Below, piece after piece: positions 1 through 9,215 of a DNA stretch of 64,000 nt (within the stretch, counting starts at the first letter, position 1; each line of letters opens with the position of its first letter). The stretch comes from Ulvibacterium marinum. Its GTDB lineage: Bacteria > Bacteroidota > Bacteroidia > Flavobacteriales > Flavobacteriaceae. The position numbers and the translations under genes were made by a program. Under the pieces are notes generated by a model, which saw only the letters and a program-made list of their open reading frames with translations, did not search any database and was not told the DNA's origin. Location: positions 434,001 through 498,000 of the forward strand of contig NZ_RBCJ01000002.1 of assembly GCF_003626755.1 (NCBI RefSeq), read 5' to 3'.

Positions 1-1
1 G

Positions 2-1255
2 GTAAAGAACAAAATCATTAATAGCGAGGTAAAGGAATTTAGCGATCAGGATGAGTACATGTGCTTTGTAGCCATGGTAGAGACGCTCAATAATAGGTTG
101 CAGGAAGAGAAGGTTGAGATCAAGAATATAGGTTTGGTAATCATTGACGAGGCGCATTATAATTCTTTTCGCAAATTGTTTAAATATTTTGAACAATCCA
201 CCATTCTTGGGGTCACGGCGACACCCTTAAGCTCCAACATAAAGCTTCCCATGAAGGATCACTATCAAAAATTGATCGTAGGGGAGTCCATCACTTCTTT
301 GATTCAAAAGAAGTTCTTGGCCAAGGCCAATATGTATAATTACGATGTAGGTCTACAAAGCCTTAAATTGGGCATTAGCGGGGATTATACGGTGAAATCC
401 TCGGACGAACTCTACGGTAATCAAAGTATGCTGGGAAAGTTATTGACGGCTTATCAGGAAATTGCTTTGGGTACCAAGACCTTGATTTTCAATAATGGTA
501 TAAATACGTCCCGATATGTACATGAGACGTTCAAAAAGGCAGGATACAATGTTCGCCATTTGGATAACAAGAATAGTGCCGCGGAAAGGCGGGAAATATT
601 AGATTGGTTTTCAAATACCCCGGATGCCATATTAACTTCTGTAAGTATCCTCACCACCGGTTTTGATGAACCCACGGTGGATACTATTATTTTGAACAGG
701 GCCACGCGATCTTTGACACTTTACTTTCAGATGATTGGCCGGGGTTCCCGGGTTTTGCCCAATAAAAATGAGTTTACCGTGGTAGACCTCGGTAATAATA
801 TAGCTCGTTTTGGCCCATGGGATGCACCTATTGATTGGCAAGAGATTTTCCATTTTCCGGATTTTTACTTGGAGAACATCAAGAACGATGAGGAAATAGA
901 ACGGGAGTTTGTTTACGAAATGCCACTGGAACTCCGAGAGAAATTTTCCAAATCGCATGCAATCGAATTTGATATAAAGGAAGAATATAAAAAAGTCTTT
1001 GCGCAAGGCCTCAAATCCAAGACCGTTTTGGAGCGCAGTATAGAACAACATGCTCAAATCTGTGTGGAAAATGCCGAGGATGTTTTTGACGCCCGTATTT
1101 TGGCTAAGGCACTCAAGGAAGAGATTGCGTATCGCGTTCGCCAGTATTCCTACTGTATCATGAACAATACCAAGAACTACAAGGAATGGCTGGAAGAGGA
1201 TTATGAGAGAAAGCTCCGTTCCAGTATCTCCAGGAGATTTGCGGCAAAAATGTAA
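2..1255 (+). CDS. Superfamily II DEAD/DEAH-box helicase, C-terminal part (5' end outside window)
   Basis: The frame is open from base 2, so the start lies upstream; the ATG at 59 is internal. The Walker B motif IIDEAH is at about 155, motif III is GVTATP at about 215, and the C-terminal RecA domain carries LTTGFDEP (motif V) and QMIGRGSR (motif VI, arginine finger). This is an ATP-dependent nucleic-acid helicase or translocase of the type found in stand-alone UvrB/RecG-like or restriction-type SF2 proteins. The C-terminal 130 residues are charged and match no domain I know. The substrate (DNA or RNA) cannot be told. No nuclease or methylase is seen next to it, so a restriction role is not supported. 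Confidence 0.85.
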   Translation, partial: VKNKIINSEVKEFSDQDEYMCFVAMVETLNNRLQEEKVEIKNIGLVIIDEAHYNSFRKLFKYFEQSTILGVTATPLSSNIKLPMKDHYQKLIVGESITSLIQKKFLAKANMYNYDVGLQSLKLGISGDYTVKSSDELYGNQSMLGKLLTAYQEIALGTKTLIFNNGINTSRYVHETFKKAGYNVRHLDNKNSAAERREILDWFSNTPDAILTSVSILTTGFDEPTVDTIILNRATRSLTLYFQMIGRGSRVLPNKNEFTVVDLGNNIARFGPWDAPIDWQEIFHFPDFYLENIKNDEEIEREFVYEMPLELREKFSKSHAIEFDIKEEYKKVFAQGLKSKTVLERSIEQHAQICVENAEDVFDARILAKALKEEIAYRVRQYSYCIMNNTKNYKEWLEEDYERKLRSSISRRFAAKM

Positions 1256-1335
1256 TTCTTCAAAATACGAAATTAGAGGTATGAATTTAGAAATGCTCTG
1301 AACTTGGGCTTGATACTTGAATTTGAACTTTGGTT

Positions 1336-2574
1336 TTGAAAAAACTTCTCATAATTGGTTTCACATGGCCGGAGCCGGCCACAACCGCTGCAGGGAGTCG
1401 TATGCTACAACTTATCCGTTTTTTTCTGGGTCAGGATTATCATATTACATTCGGAAGCACCGCCAAGGAAACAGAATATTCCATGGATTTGGAATCTTTA
1501 GGTATTAGTAAGGTCCCGTTGTTATTGAACGATTCCGGTTTTGATGTTTTTGTAAAAGAATTGGCGCCTAACATAGTTCTCTTTGATCGTTTCTTAACAG
1601 AGGAACAGTTTGGATGGCGGGTGGCCGAATTTGTACCAAATGCCTTTCGTATTTTAGATACGGAAGACCTTCACTCCCTCCGCCATGTACGGGAGAAATG
1701 TCAAAAAAACGCAAAGGAATTCTCTTCTTCTTTCTGGAAACAGGACAACATTACAAAAAGGGAAGTGGCCAGTATCTATCGTTGCGACCTGTCCTTGATC
1801 ATTTCCGATTATGAAATGAGATTATTGGAAAAGGTTCTAAATATCAATTCGGCTCTGTTGTGTTACTTGCCCTTTATGTTGGAATCTAAAGATGTTCCAG
1901 AAGTAAGGGAATGGCCGAAGTTTGATGATAGAAACGATATTGTCTGTATAGGAAATGGGAAACATGCGCCAAACGTAGATGCCCTTCAGTGGTTAATCGA
2001 TTGCATATGGCCTATAATCCGAAAGGAACTTCCAAAAGGACACCTTAAAATCTATGGAGCCTACCTTCCACAAAAGCTGAAGCAATTGCACAATCCCAAA
2101 AAAGGGCTTTGGGTGGAAGGTTGGGTAGAGGATATAGATACCATAGTTCAGAATGCAAGGCTGGTTATCGCACCGTTACGCTTTGGTGCGGGGGCCAAGG
2201 GAAAACTGATTACCGCCATGCAAAATGGAACTCCCAGTATAACCACTTCCATTGGGGCAGAAGGTATGCAAGGAGAGAATATGTGGCCCGGTAAAATAGC
2301 AGATGATGTCAATAATCTGGCCCAGGCCGCCATTGCACTTTATCAAAGTAAGACCGAGTGGAAATTGGCCCAACAAAAAGCAATAGAATTAATCAATACG
2401 TTCTATAGCGCAAAAAGGCATTCCCAATATCTAAGTACGCGTTTACAAGAGGTCCAAAAAAATCTGGAAAAGCATCGCGACAACAATTTTGTGGGCAGCC
2501 TGTTAATGCAGAATACCTTAAGCAGTACCAAGTATATGGCCAAATGGATAGAGGCGAAGAATAATAAGAATTAA
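1336..2574 (+). CDS. Glycosyltransferase family 4-like protein
   Basis: A cytoplasmic glycosyltransferase of GT-B fold, about 412 residues. The N-terminus KKLLIIGFTWPEP..AAGSRM is the nucleotide-fold start usual for this family. The C-terminal half has the GT4 donor-site signature RFGAGAKGKL followed by AMQNGTPSITTSIGAEG (E near the nucleotide sugar). No ATG lies before the conserved N-terminus, so I use the TTG at 1336; TTG at 1330 is an equal alternative. Acceptor and sugar are unknown. The stop overlaps the stop of the convergent dehydrogenase (shared TTAA at 2571-2574). No other polysaccharide genes are adjacent, so it is not part of a visible capsule cluster. Confidence 0.85.
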   Translation: MKKLLIIGFTWPEPATTAAGSRMLQLIRFFLGQDYHITFGSTAKETEYSMDLESLGISKVPLLLNDSGFDVFVKELAPNIVLFDRFLTEEQFGWRVAEFVPNAFRILDTEDLHSLRHVREKCQKNAKEFSSSFWKQDNITKREVASIYRCDLSLIISDYEMRLLEKVLNINSALLCYLPFMLESKDVPEVREWPKFDDRNDIVCIGNGKHAPNVDALQWLIDCIWPIIRKELPKGHLKIYGAYLPQKLKQLHNPKKGLWVEGWVEDIDTIVQNARLVIAPLRFGAGAKGKLITAMQNGTPSITTSIGAEGMQGENMWPGKIADDVNNLAQAAIALYQSKTEWKLAQQKAIELINTFYSAKRHSQYLSTRLQEVQKNLEKHRDNNFVGSLLMQNTLSSTKYMAKWIEAKNNKN

Positions 2575-3737
2575 CCCAAAGTAATTTCAGCTTTTCGAAG
2601 TTCAGCTACGGATTCTACGCCCAACTGTACCATATTATTCTTTAGGTCATCTATTAAAATATGAGCGGTATGGTCTCCTCCAAATTTGCCCAAGGCCGCC
2701 ACGCCCCAGATGAAAGGCCTTCCGGCAAGTATAAAATCAGCTCCAAGATAAAGGGCGCGCATGGCATCCAGACCGGTACGGATACCACTATCAAACAATA
2801 TAGGCACCCTGCCCTTTACTTCTTTTACAATATGTGGTAGGGCCTCCAAGGCCGTAACAGCCCCGTTGAATTGCCGACCTCCGTGGTTGGATACATAGAT
2901 ACCATCCAAACCGATTTCCACAGCCTTCACCGCGTCCTCGGGATGGAGAATTCCCTTTAGGACCACGGGGCCTTTCCATAAAGCCTTCAATTCTTGGCAA
3001 TAGTCCCAATCCAAAGTACCTCCTAATCGGTTGCCTACAAAACCACTAACGAACTTCATATCATTGTTGTTCGCATAGTGTTCCACGGTCCGTAATCGGG
3101 GCATGCCACGTAGTAGGGTATGATACGTCCAGTTGGGGTGGGTTATGCCTTGCCAAATCATTTTGAGCGTAATCTTGGGAGGCATAGATAGTCCTGCCCT
3201 TTTACTACGTTCGCGCCTACTGGCCATAGGCACATCTGCGGTGACCACAAGGGTGTGAAAACCGGTATCCTTGGCCCGTTGCAAGAGCGAATGCAACAAG
3301 GGTTTGTCCTTAGGCGGGTAGAGTTGAAACCAGCCCATATCTCCAACAATCTCCCCAACGGTTTCTGGGGTTTCGGTAGCCACGGTACTTAAACAAAAAG
3401 GAATCTGGAGACGTTTTGCGGTGGCGGCTAAAAAATGTTCCGCCTTGGGCCACATCAATCCGGTTAACCCTACTGGTGCCATACCTATGGGAGCGGCATA
3501 GGTTTTGCCAAAAAGCTTGGTTTCCGTGTTCACTTGCAGAGGACCCTTGCAAAAACGCGGTATAAAGGCAATCCGCTGAAAAGCGGTATGATTCTGTTGC
3601 AACAAGGCTTCATCGCCGGTACCCCCATCCAAATAGGCCAAAGCTACTTGGGGCATTCTTTTTTTGGCCCTTTCGGCCAAGTCCATTACAGTGGGATAAC
3701 GGTTGGAAAATTGTTCCCGTTTCTTTTCGTAACTCAT
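2571..3737 (-). CDS. lldD: FMN-dependent alpha-hydroxy-acid dehydrogenase (L-lactate dehydrogenase/glycolate oxidase family)
   Basis: A TIM-barrel flavoprotein of 388 residues, the normal length. The catalytic stretch SNHGGRQ is at 283-289 (base His285), the FMN-phosphate region DSGIRTG at 316-322 and AGRPFIWG at 338-345, and the active-site tyrosine is in FQLYPP near 140. It oxidises L-2-hydroxy acids, most likely L-lactate, passing electrons to quinone or oxygen. No signal peptide or membrane anchor is visible. It stands alone, convergent with the glycosyltransferase. The symbol is given by family; glycolate or mandelate cannot be excluded from sequence alone. Confidence 0.85.
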   Translation of the reverse strand: MSYEKKREQFSNRYPTVMDLAERAKKRMPQVALAYLDGGTGDEALLQQNHTAFQRIAFIPRFCKGPLQVNTETKLFGKTYAAPIGMAPVGLTGLMWPKAEHFLAATAKRLQIPFCLSTVATETPETVGEIVGDMGWFQLYPPKDKPLLHSLLQRAKDTGFHTLVVTADVPMASRRERSKRAGLSMPPKITLKMIWQGITHPNWTYHTLLRGMPRLRTVEHYANNNDMKFVSGFVGNRLGGTLDWDYCQELKALWKGPVVLKGILHPEDAVKAVEIGLDGIYVSNHGGRQFNGAVTALEALPHIVKEVKGRVPILFDSGIRTGLDAMRALYLGADFILAGRPFIWGVAALGKFGGDHTAHILIDDLKNNMVQLGVESVAELRKAEITLG

Positions 3738-3808
3738 GGAATGAAAATACAGGAAATTGGTGAAATCCTAGTTTTAAAAGGGTAAAAAGTTAGGAAAGCG
3801 TTTCGTCT

Positions 3809-4567
3809 TTAGTTTAGGTTTGTCAGTTCTTCCTCTATTTGCTTTTTTACCTTTTGCGCCTGTACCTTAATCTGTTGCCATTGTACGATCTGCTCCCGAT
3901 TGCTACCAAATTTCAAGAGCACCATTTTCCAGAAATCCTTATTGGTTTTAAGGGCTTCCAAATTTATACTTTGCAAGTCAGAAATGTTTTGGACATTCAG
4001 CCCCAAGGATGAAAAACCTTCAGGGTTCAAGAAAAGGGTCTCTACGAAAATCGGTGTTATCAACTCATCGGTTACCAAGCGCGCGGTACCATCATTGTCA
4101 TCTTCCCGGGCATTCCGGTAATAGTCGAAAATGTTTTGCCGTAAGGTTTCATTTTGTACATAACTCATTTTTCCGGAGGAGACTGCTTCATCAAAAATAC
4201 CGCTATTGCTTTTAAAGTATTGATCAATAACAAATTGGAAGGATTGTTGGATAAAACTCGGTTTATCAATATTATCAGTTTGTTGTAATAGTTGTAAAGT
4301 ACTGTCCAACCTGCTTAGACGTTCCTGGGATAGTTGGGTATTGTTATCGATTTGCAGGATGTCCAATCCTATTTCGTTGGAAAGGTTAGTAAGCAGTGCC
4401 CTTTCTTTGTCCCGTTCCTTTTGATATTCACTGTAATTGTTCAATTGCAGCGCGATTAAAATACCAATGACCACCAATATGATTTCTCCTATGGCATAAA
4501 GCAGGTATCTACTGATTTTTTTTTCAGCCAATAAATTTTGACGGATTTTCCGGAAGAATTTTAGCAT
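3809..4567 (-). CDS. DUF6090 family membrane protein
   Basis: 252 residues. The basic N-terminus (FFRKIRQNLLAEKKISRY) is followed by one transmembrane helix at about 22-42 (YAIGEIILVVIGILIALQLN) and a long charged, mostly helical periplasmic region with coiled-coil tendency. The N-terminal pattern is the hallmark of the DUF6090 family, which is frequent in flavobacteria and has no known function. It is a single gene with its own upstream region, divergent from menB. Confidence 0.8.
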   Translation of the reverse strand: MLKFFRKIRQNLLAEKKISRYLLYAIGEIILVVIGILIALQLNNYSEYQKERDKERALLTNLSNEIGLDILQIDNNTQLSQERLSRLDSTLQLLQQTDNIDKPSFIQQSFQFVIDQYFKSNSGIFDEAVSSGKMSYVQNETLRQNIFDYYRNAREDDNDGTARLVTDELITPIFVETLFLNPEGFSSLGLNVQNISDLQSINLEALKTNKDFWKMVLLKFGSNREQIVQWQQIKVQAQKVKKQIEEELTNLN

Positions 4568-4933
4568 ATGTTTTAGGTTTGTCTTAGGTTATATCCAAGA
4601 TATTTTATATGATTTGCCTAAAATCGATACTTATAAGTCGTTCTGAACTGTTACGAAGTAAGCCAAAATCCCTTGTATTATCAAAAACTGTTTTAGTGTA
4701 ATTAACAGAAATCCCGAACATCTCTGCTATAAAAACCCTAAAAATTTAAAATGTTACATTACGTACATCTACCCTTGAAAAGTTTCTATATCTATTTTTT
4801 TGTGTTTGTCCAAACTTTAGGTCATGGAAAAGATCGCCAAACGTTTTTAGAAACTTCTTTACGCAAATGATGAATAATGCAGTTTATCCTATTTGTAAAT
4901 TCCCGTATTTTGTAGTAGCAAAAAATAGCATCG
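4568..4933. other. Divergent intergenic region between DUF6090 gene and menB
   Basis: 366 bases, AT-rich, with no open frame of note on either strand. It must hold the two divergent promoters, but I find no convincing TTTG-N19-TAnnTTTG pair in it. No clear inverted repeat or riboswitch-like fold was noticed. Confidence 0.4.
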
Positions 4934-5776
4934 ATGAAAACACCCCAATGGAAAACGGTCAAGGAATTTAAGGACATTACCTATAAAAAATCGGATGGGG
5001 TGGCACGTATCGCCTTTAACCGCCCTAATGTGCGCAATGCTTTTCGGCCCAAGACGACAAGTGAGCTCTATGAAGCTTTTTACGATGCCCAGGAAGATAC
5101 CGCCATTGGTGTTGTGCTCTTTTCCGCGGAAGGCCCCTCTACCAAGGATGGGGTCTATTCCTTCTGTAGTGGGGGAGACCAAAAGGCAAGGGGGCATCAA
5201 GGTTATGTAGGTGAGGATGGCATGCACCGTTTAAATATTTTGGAAGTACAGCGGTTGATTCGCTTTATGCCCAAAGTGGTAATCGCTGTCGTACCGGGTT
5301 GGGCCGTTGGTGGGGGTCATAGCCTCCATGTGGTATGTGACCTTACCTTGGCCAGCAAGGAACATGCCCTTTTTAAACAAACGGATGCCGATGTCACTAG
5401 TTTTGATGGGGGTTACGGGTCGGCCTATCTAGCCAAAATGGTAGGACAGAAGAAAGCTAGGGAGATTTTCTTTTTGGGCCGAAGCTATACGGCACAGGCG
5501 GCCTATGAAATGGGCATGGTAAATGCGGTGGTACCCCACGAGGAATTGGAGGATACCGCTTATGAGTGGGCGCAGGAAATTTTAGAAAAATCGCCTACTT
5601 CTATAAAAATGTTAAAATTTGCCATGAATCTTACGGACGATGGCATGGTAGGGCAGCAGGTTTTTGCCGGTGAGGCAACACGATTGGCATATATGACCGA
5701 TGAGGCCAAAGAAGGCAGGGATGCCTTTTTGGAAAAGCGAAAGCCCAACTTTGGAAAAAATAGGTGGATTTCCTAG
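4934..5776 (+). CDS. menB: 1,4-dihydroxy-2-naphthoyl-CoA synthase MenB
   Basis: A crotonase-fold enzyme of 280 residues that closes o-succinylbenzoyl-CoA to 1,4-dihydroxy-2-naphthoyl-CoA in menaquinone synthesis. Seen: FCSGGDQKARG at 78-87 (CoA-binding loop), the oxyanion region GWAVGGGHSL at 122-131, and QTDADVTSFDGGYGS at 149-163. The aspartate in QTDAD replaces the glycine of E. coli-type (bicarbonate-dependent) MenB, which marks this as the type that uses its own carboxylate. Menaquinone is the usual respiratory quinone of this phylum. No other men gene is in the window. Confidence 0.95.
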   Translation: MKTPQWKTVKEFKDITYKKSDGVARIAFNRPNVRNAFRPKTTSELYEAFYDAQEDTAIGVVLFSAEGPSTKDGVYSFCSGGDQKARGHQGYVGEDGMHRLNILEVQRLIRFMPKVVIAVVPGWAVGGGHSLHVVCDLTLASKEHALFKQTDADVTSFDGGYGSAYLAKMVGQKKAREIFFLGRSYTAQAAYEMGMVNAVVPHEELEDTAYEWAQEILEKSPTSIKMLKFAMNLTDDGMVGQQVFAGEATRLAYMTDEAKEGRDAFLEKRKPNFGKNRWIS

Positions 5777-5796
5777 AGGTTCCAGGTTCCAGGTTC
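5776..5796 (+). repeat. Short tandem AGGTTCC repeat
   Basis: Three consecutive copies of a 7-base unit (AGGTTCC, last copy AGGTTCT) directly after the menB stop. No function is visible; the array is short enough to be replication slippage. Confidence 0.6.
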
Positions 5797-5970
5797 TAAA
5801 GTTAAAGGTTTGGAAAAGGGTTTGATATGCGTTTCTTTGGAAACAATATGCGCGGTGCAACAAAGTCTTTTCGAGAGATTCCGCCTTTCGGCCTTTGTCG
5901 TGTAAAGCCCTGTTGTTTCTGAGATTTAGGACAAACCATTTTCAGGAGGGGTTTAGAAAAAGAGAACTAA

Positions 5971-5995
5971 GGTTGCTGAGCCTAGTCGAAGTAAA
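5971..5995. repeat. REP-like intergenic element (GCTGAGCCTAGTCGAAG)
   Basis: The stretch GGTTGCTGAGCCTAGTCGAA resembles the short CTGAGC..GTCGAAG elements that recur between genes in many bacterial genomes, including flavobacteria. Only one copy is seen in this window, so the assignment rests on memory of such elements rather than on repetition here. Confidence 0.3.
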
Positions 5996-5998
5996 CTA

Positions 5999-6032
5999 AA
6001 AAGAGCCCCGTCTTTACGATCAAGGCTCTTTT
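5999..6032. terminator. Hairpin terminator, possibly bidirectional
   Basis: Perfect inverted repeat AAAAGAGCC (5999-6007) / GGCTCTTTT (6024-6032) with a 16-base loop. An A-run precedes it and a T-run follows, so it could act on both strands. It most likely ends the menB transcript, about 220 bases after the stop. Confidence 0.6.
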
Positions 6033-6206
6033 ACGAGAACACTATATGAAAATGAAAAAATTAACTCCTTGTTTTTAATTACAGTGTAAACATACGACCA
6101 ACATCTATTCGCTAGAAATTATTGTTGTGTGATTGGAGAGATTTGTGGTGTAAGTAGTACTTTTTGATATATAGCCCGTAAAACGTACTTGTATTTAAAT
6201 GACAAT

Positions 6207-6833
6207 ATGAACAAAAAAGATATATCCTACTTCATTTCCGGCTTTTACAGGGAATTCCCTCATATTCCGAAACATGAAAGCCCGTGGAACGTCATTGCAC
6301 AACTAGAAAATATAATATTGGATAAACTTGCCGAACTTTCCGAAAATGAATATGACATCGAAAACGGAGTGGCCATTCATAAATCCGCACATATTGAAAA
6401 TGGCGTAACCTTTAAGAAACCTGCTATTATTGGTAAGGATTGTCTGGTAAAGGCAGGTGCCTATTTTAGAAACGGGGTATATCTGTGTACCGATGTGGGC
6501 ATCGGGGCGAATTGCGAAATTAAACAGAGTATTGTTTTTCCCAAATCGCGAATAGCCCATTTAAACTATGTAGGCAATTCTATTATTGGTAACGATGTTA
6601 ATCTGGAGGCAGGTTCGGTTTTGGCCAATCATTTTAATGAATATAAAAACAGGACTGTACCGGTTATTCTGGACAATACTATTGTGGATACCGGGGTGAC
6701 CAAATTTGGTTCGTTGATCGGAGACCATTGTAGGGTAGGGGCCAATGCGGTATTAAACCCGGGAACTATTTTGAGTAAAGGCTCAATAGTGGGTAGGTTA
6801 GAACACGTAGATCAATTAAAGGAGTCTCCCTAG
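6207..6833 (+). CDS. Left-handed beta-helix (hexapeptide repeat) protein, UDP-GlcNAc pyrophosphorylase-like
   Basis: About 208 residues. A helical N-terminus (about 55 residues) is followed by hexapeptide repeats with I/V at every sixth position (VAIHKSAHIENGVTFKKPAIIGKD). Stretches such as NYVGNSIIGNDV and FGSLIGDHCRVGANAVLNPGT resemble the C-terminal acyltransferase half of GlmU-type enzymes. There is no nucleotidyltransferase N-domain. I use the ATG at 6207 because the longer frame starts with TTG (6189). It may be a sugar O/N-acyltransferase or a binding-only paralogue. Its stop overlaps the convergent serine hydrolase by four bases. Confidence 0.7.
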   Translation: MNKKDISYFISGFYREFPHIPKHESPWNVIAQLENIILDKLAELSENEYDIENGVAIHKSAHIENGVTFKKPAIIGKDCLVKAGAYFRNGVYLCTDVGIGANCEIKQSIVFPKSRIAHLNYVGNSIIGNDVNLEAGSVLANHFNEYKNRTVPVILDNTIVDTGVTKFGSLIGDHCRVGANAVLNPGTILSKGSIVGRLEHVDQLKESP

Positions 6834-8158
6834 GGGATGGCCCGGAGGATATCCTTTAAAAATCCGTTAAAATCAAAGTCCGGGGCTTCGGCCAGACCAG
6901 TCCGTACAATGACCAGATCTTTAGAGGGAATGATGAAGACGCGCTGTCCTTGATAACCATTTGCGGAATATAAATCTTTTGGGGCATCAGGATATTTACC
7001 ATGGGCATTCAGCCAAAAATGTCCACCGTAAGTGCCGTCCGATAAATCTGTAGGTTCGGTAACATAATCTACCCATGTCTTACCAAACAATTGTTCCCCG
7101 TTCCAATTCCCATTGTTTAGGTAGAGTAACCCAAATTTGGCCCAATCCCGAGTATTGGCCCAGGCATAGGAGGATCCGACGAAGTTTCCCTTCATATCGG
7201 TTTCGATCAACATGGAATGCATTCCAATCCTATCGATTAGAGCTACATATGGGAAATCTACATAGTCCTGATAACTGTCGAATTGATTCCTAAGTATTCC
7301 GGAAAGTAGATTGGAAGTTCCCGAAGAATAGTTCCAGATTTCAGTAGGTTTCGCCAAGGCTTTCTTTTCGGCCTGTATCTGGGCCATATCCGAAGCCAGA
7401 AAGAGCATTTTGGTGACGTCCGAGATTCCCGAATAGTCTTCGTCCCATTCCAGTCCGCTTTGCATTCGCAACAAATGGTTTAGGGTAATTTCATTGCGTT
7501 CATCATTTTTCCATGCATCTACCATCCCGGTCTTACCCAAATCAATTTTACCTTCAAATTCAAGAATGCCGAACAAAGTGGCCAAAACACTTTTGGTCAT
7601 GGACCATCCCAAAATAGGCGTGTCCTTTGTGAATCCGTCAATATACCGTTCGGCAACGATATGGTTTTTGTATACCACAAGTACGGAGCGTGTCTTTTGT
7701 ACATCGGAATCGGCAAATGCGTTATATAAGGCATGTTCCATGACTTGGTAATCCACTTCCTGAAATACGGTATCTTTTGCGGCACCATTTCCAAACGGGA
7801 AAGGGGTATTATTTTTAGTGAAGGAGCGTTGTGGTTCCGCTAAATTAAAATCGGCATCGTACTCAGCATTTACCAATGTACACCCCAAACCGGGTCGGCA
7901 TATGGTCTTTCTAGGCATAAGACCGAAAACCGTGGCTGTGGCCGAATTGTTATCTACGTCGACATCCGCAAGTTTTATAAGGGGTACATTGTTGTCTTGA
8001 AGAATTACGGAAGCCTCACTCCGTTTGGCAATGGATAGGGTAGAGGCCATATTTTTGGAGGCATAGCCCGAAATGATATTTAGCTTGGGGTAGTTGAGCC
8101 ATGCTCCCATAACGAGAATAACAAGTAACAATAATAATGAGCGTTTAATCCATTTCAT
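6830..8158 (-). CDS. Beta-lactamase-fold serine hydrolase (class C/6-aminohexanoate-dimer hydrolase type)
   Basis: 442 residues with an N-terminal signal anchor (SLLLLLVILVMGAWL). The nucleophile motif is S-M-T-K in GWSMTKSVLATLFG, and the second catalytic motif is Y-S-S in WNYSSGTSNLLSG. The third motif lies near YGGHFWLNAHG. This set fits the NylB/EstB-like esterases and amidases better than true beta-lactamases, which would have YxN. It probably acts in the periplasm. The substrate is unknown. It is divergent from the dehydrogenase at 8242, with 83 bases between the start codons. Confidence 0.8.
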   Translation of the reverse strand: MKWIKRSLLLLLVILVMGAWLNYPKLNIISGYASKNMASTLSIAKRSEASVILQDNNVPLIKLADVDVDNNSATATVFGLMPRKTICRPGLGCTLVNAEYDADFNLAEPQRSFTKNNTPFPFGNGAAKDTVFQEVDYQVMEHALYNAFADSDVQKTRSVLVVYKNHIVAERYIDGFTKDTPILGWSMTKSVLATLFGILEFEGKIDLGKTGMVDAWKNDERNEITLNHLLRMQSGLEWDEDYSGISDVTKMLFLASDMAQIQAEKKALAKPTEIWNYSSGTSNLLSGILRNQFDSYQDYVDFPYVALIDRIGMHSMLIETDMKGNFVGSSYAWANTRDWAKFGLLYLNNGNWNGEQLFGKTWVDYVTEPTDLSDGTYGGHFWLNAHGKYPDAPKDLYSANGYQGQRVFIIPSKDLVIVRTGLAEAPDFDFNGFLKDILRAIP

Positions 8159-8241
8159 TCCTTACACTATTTAATGAATCGAATATAGCGATTAGTTCTA
8201 TCTTATTTTATAAATTGTGAAGAGGAAATTTGATTACAATT

Positions 8242-9201
8242 ATGAAGGTTCTGGTTTGTCTTAATATCCCCGATGCGGGTGTGCACCTAATGAAAGAAGC
8301 GGGTCTAGAGGTAGTAAAATGGACAAGGGATCTTCCCATGGTTCCTGAAATATTGAATACGGAAGCCAAAAAATATGATGCGCTTTTGACCACTAGCAAT
8401 TACAAAATTGATTCCGACTTTTTGAGGGACAATAAGCATCTAAAAATAATCTCCCAATATGCCGTAGGATATGATAATATTGATCTGGAGGCGGCGGCCC
8501 GCTTGGGTATTCCTATCGCTAACGCACCCAATGCCATGACAGATGCTACTGCGGACATCGCATTTGGGCTATTATTGGCAGTTTCTAGGAAAATGTTCTT
8601 TATGCACAAAACTATTGCCAGAGGCGAATGGCAGCATTTTAGACCTCAGGCCAATTTGGGAATAGAACTTAAAAATAAGACTTTGGGCGTATTCGGTTTG
8701 GGAACCATTGGTTTAGAATTTGCGAAACGCTGCCAAGGTGCCTATCAAATGAAAATTCTGTATTGCAACCGGACTAAAAATCAGCAGGCCGAAAAAGAAT
8801 TGAATGCCAAAAAAGTAAGCTTCGAGGAATTGCTTACAGAAAGTGATATAGTTTCGGCTCATTGTGCCTTGACCGATGAAACCAGAAATACATTCGATAG
8901 AAAAGCATTTGAACTAATGAAGGCTAGCGCCATATTTTTGAATACCGCACGTGGTGGCATTCATAATGAAACCGATTTGATTCAAGCCCTGAAGGATGCA
9001 GAAATATGGGGAGCCGGTCTGGATGTTACCGATCCGGAACCTATGAATCCGGACAACCCCTTATTGGATATGGAAAACGTAGCGGTTCTTCCACATATAG
9101 GATCCGCCACGGTTACGGCCAGAAATCGAATGTCGGTTTATGCTGCTGAAAATATTGTTGCTTGTTATAGGGGAGAAGACATCCCGTATCAGGTTACGTA
9201 G
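8242..9201 (+). CDS. D-2-hydroxyacid dehydrogenase (glyoxylate/hydroxypyruvate reductase-like)
   Basis: About 320 residues, normal length. The NAD(P)-binding motif is FGLGTIG (151-157). The substrate-binding arginine is in NTARGG (237), the catalytic glutamate in DPEP, and the catalytic histidine in LPHIGSAT (285). It reversibly reduces 2-keto acids such as glyoxylate or hydroxypyruvate to D-2-hydroxy acids in the cytoplasm. There is no C-terminal ACT domain, so it is not a regulated SerA. The ATG at 8242 is chosen over an upstream TTG because the family starts with MKVLV. The pirin gene follows after 14 bases, probably in one transcript. Confidence 0.85.
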   Translation: MKVLVCLNIPDAGVHLMKEAGLEVVKWTRDLPMVPEILNTEAKKYDALLTTSNYKIDSDFLRDNKHLKIISQYAVGYDNIDLEAAARLGIPIANAPNAMTDATADIAFGLLLAVSRKMFFMHKTIARGEWQHFRPQANLGIELKNKTLGVFGLGTIGLEFAKRCQGAYQMKILYCNRTKNQQAEKELNAKKVSFEELLTESDIVSAHCALTDETRNTFDRKAFELMKASAIFLNTARGGIHNETDLIQALKDAEIWGAGLDVTDPEPMNPDNPLLDMENVAVLPHIGSATVTARNRMSVYAAENIVACYRGEDIPYQVT

Positions 9202-9215
9202 AAATACATACAATT

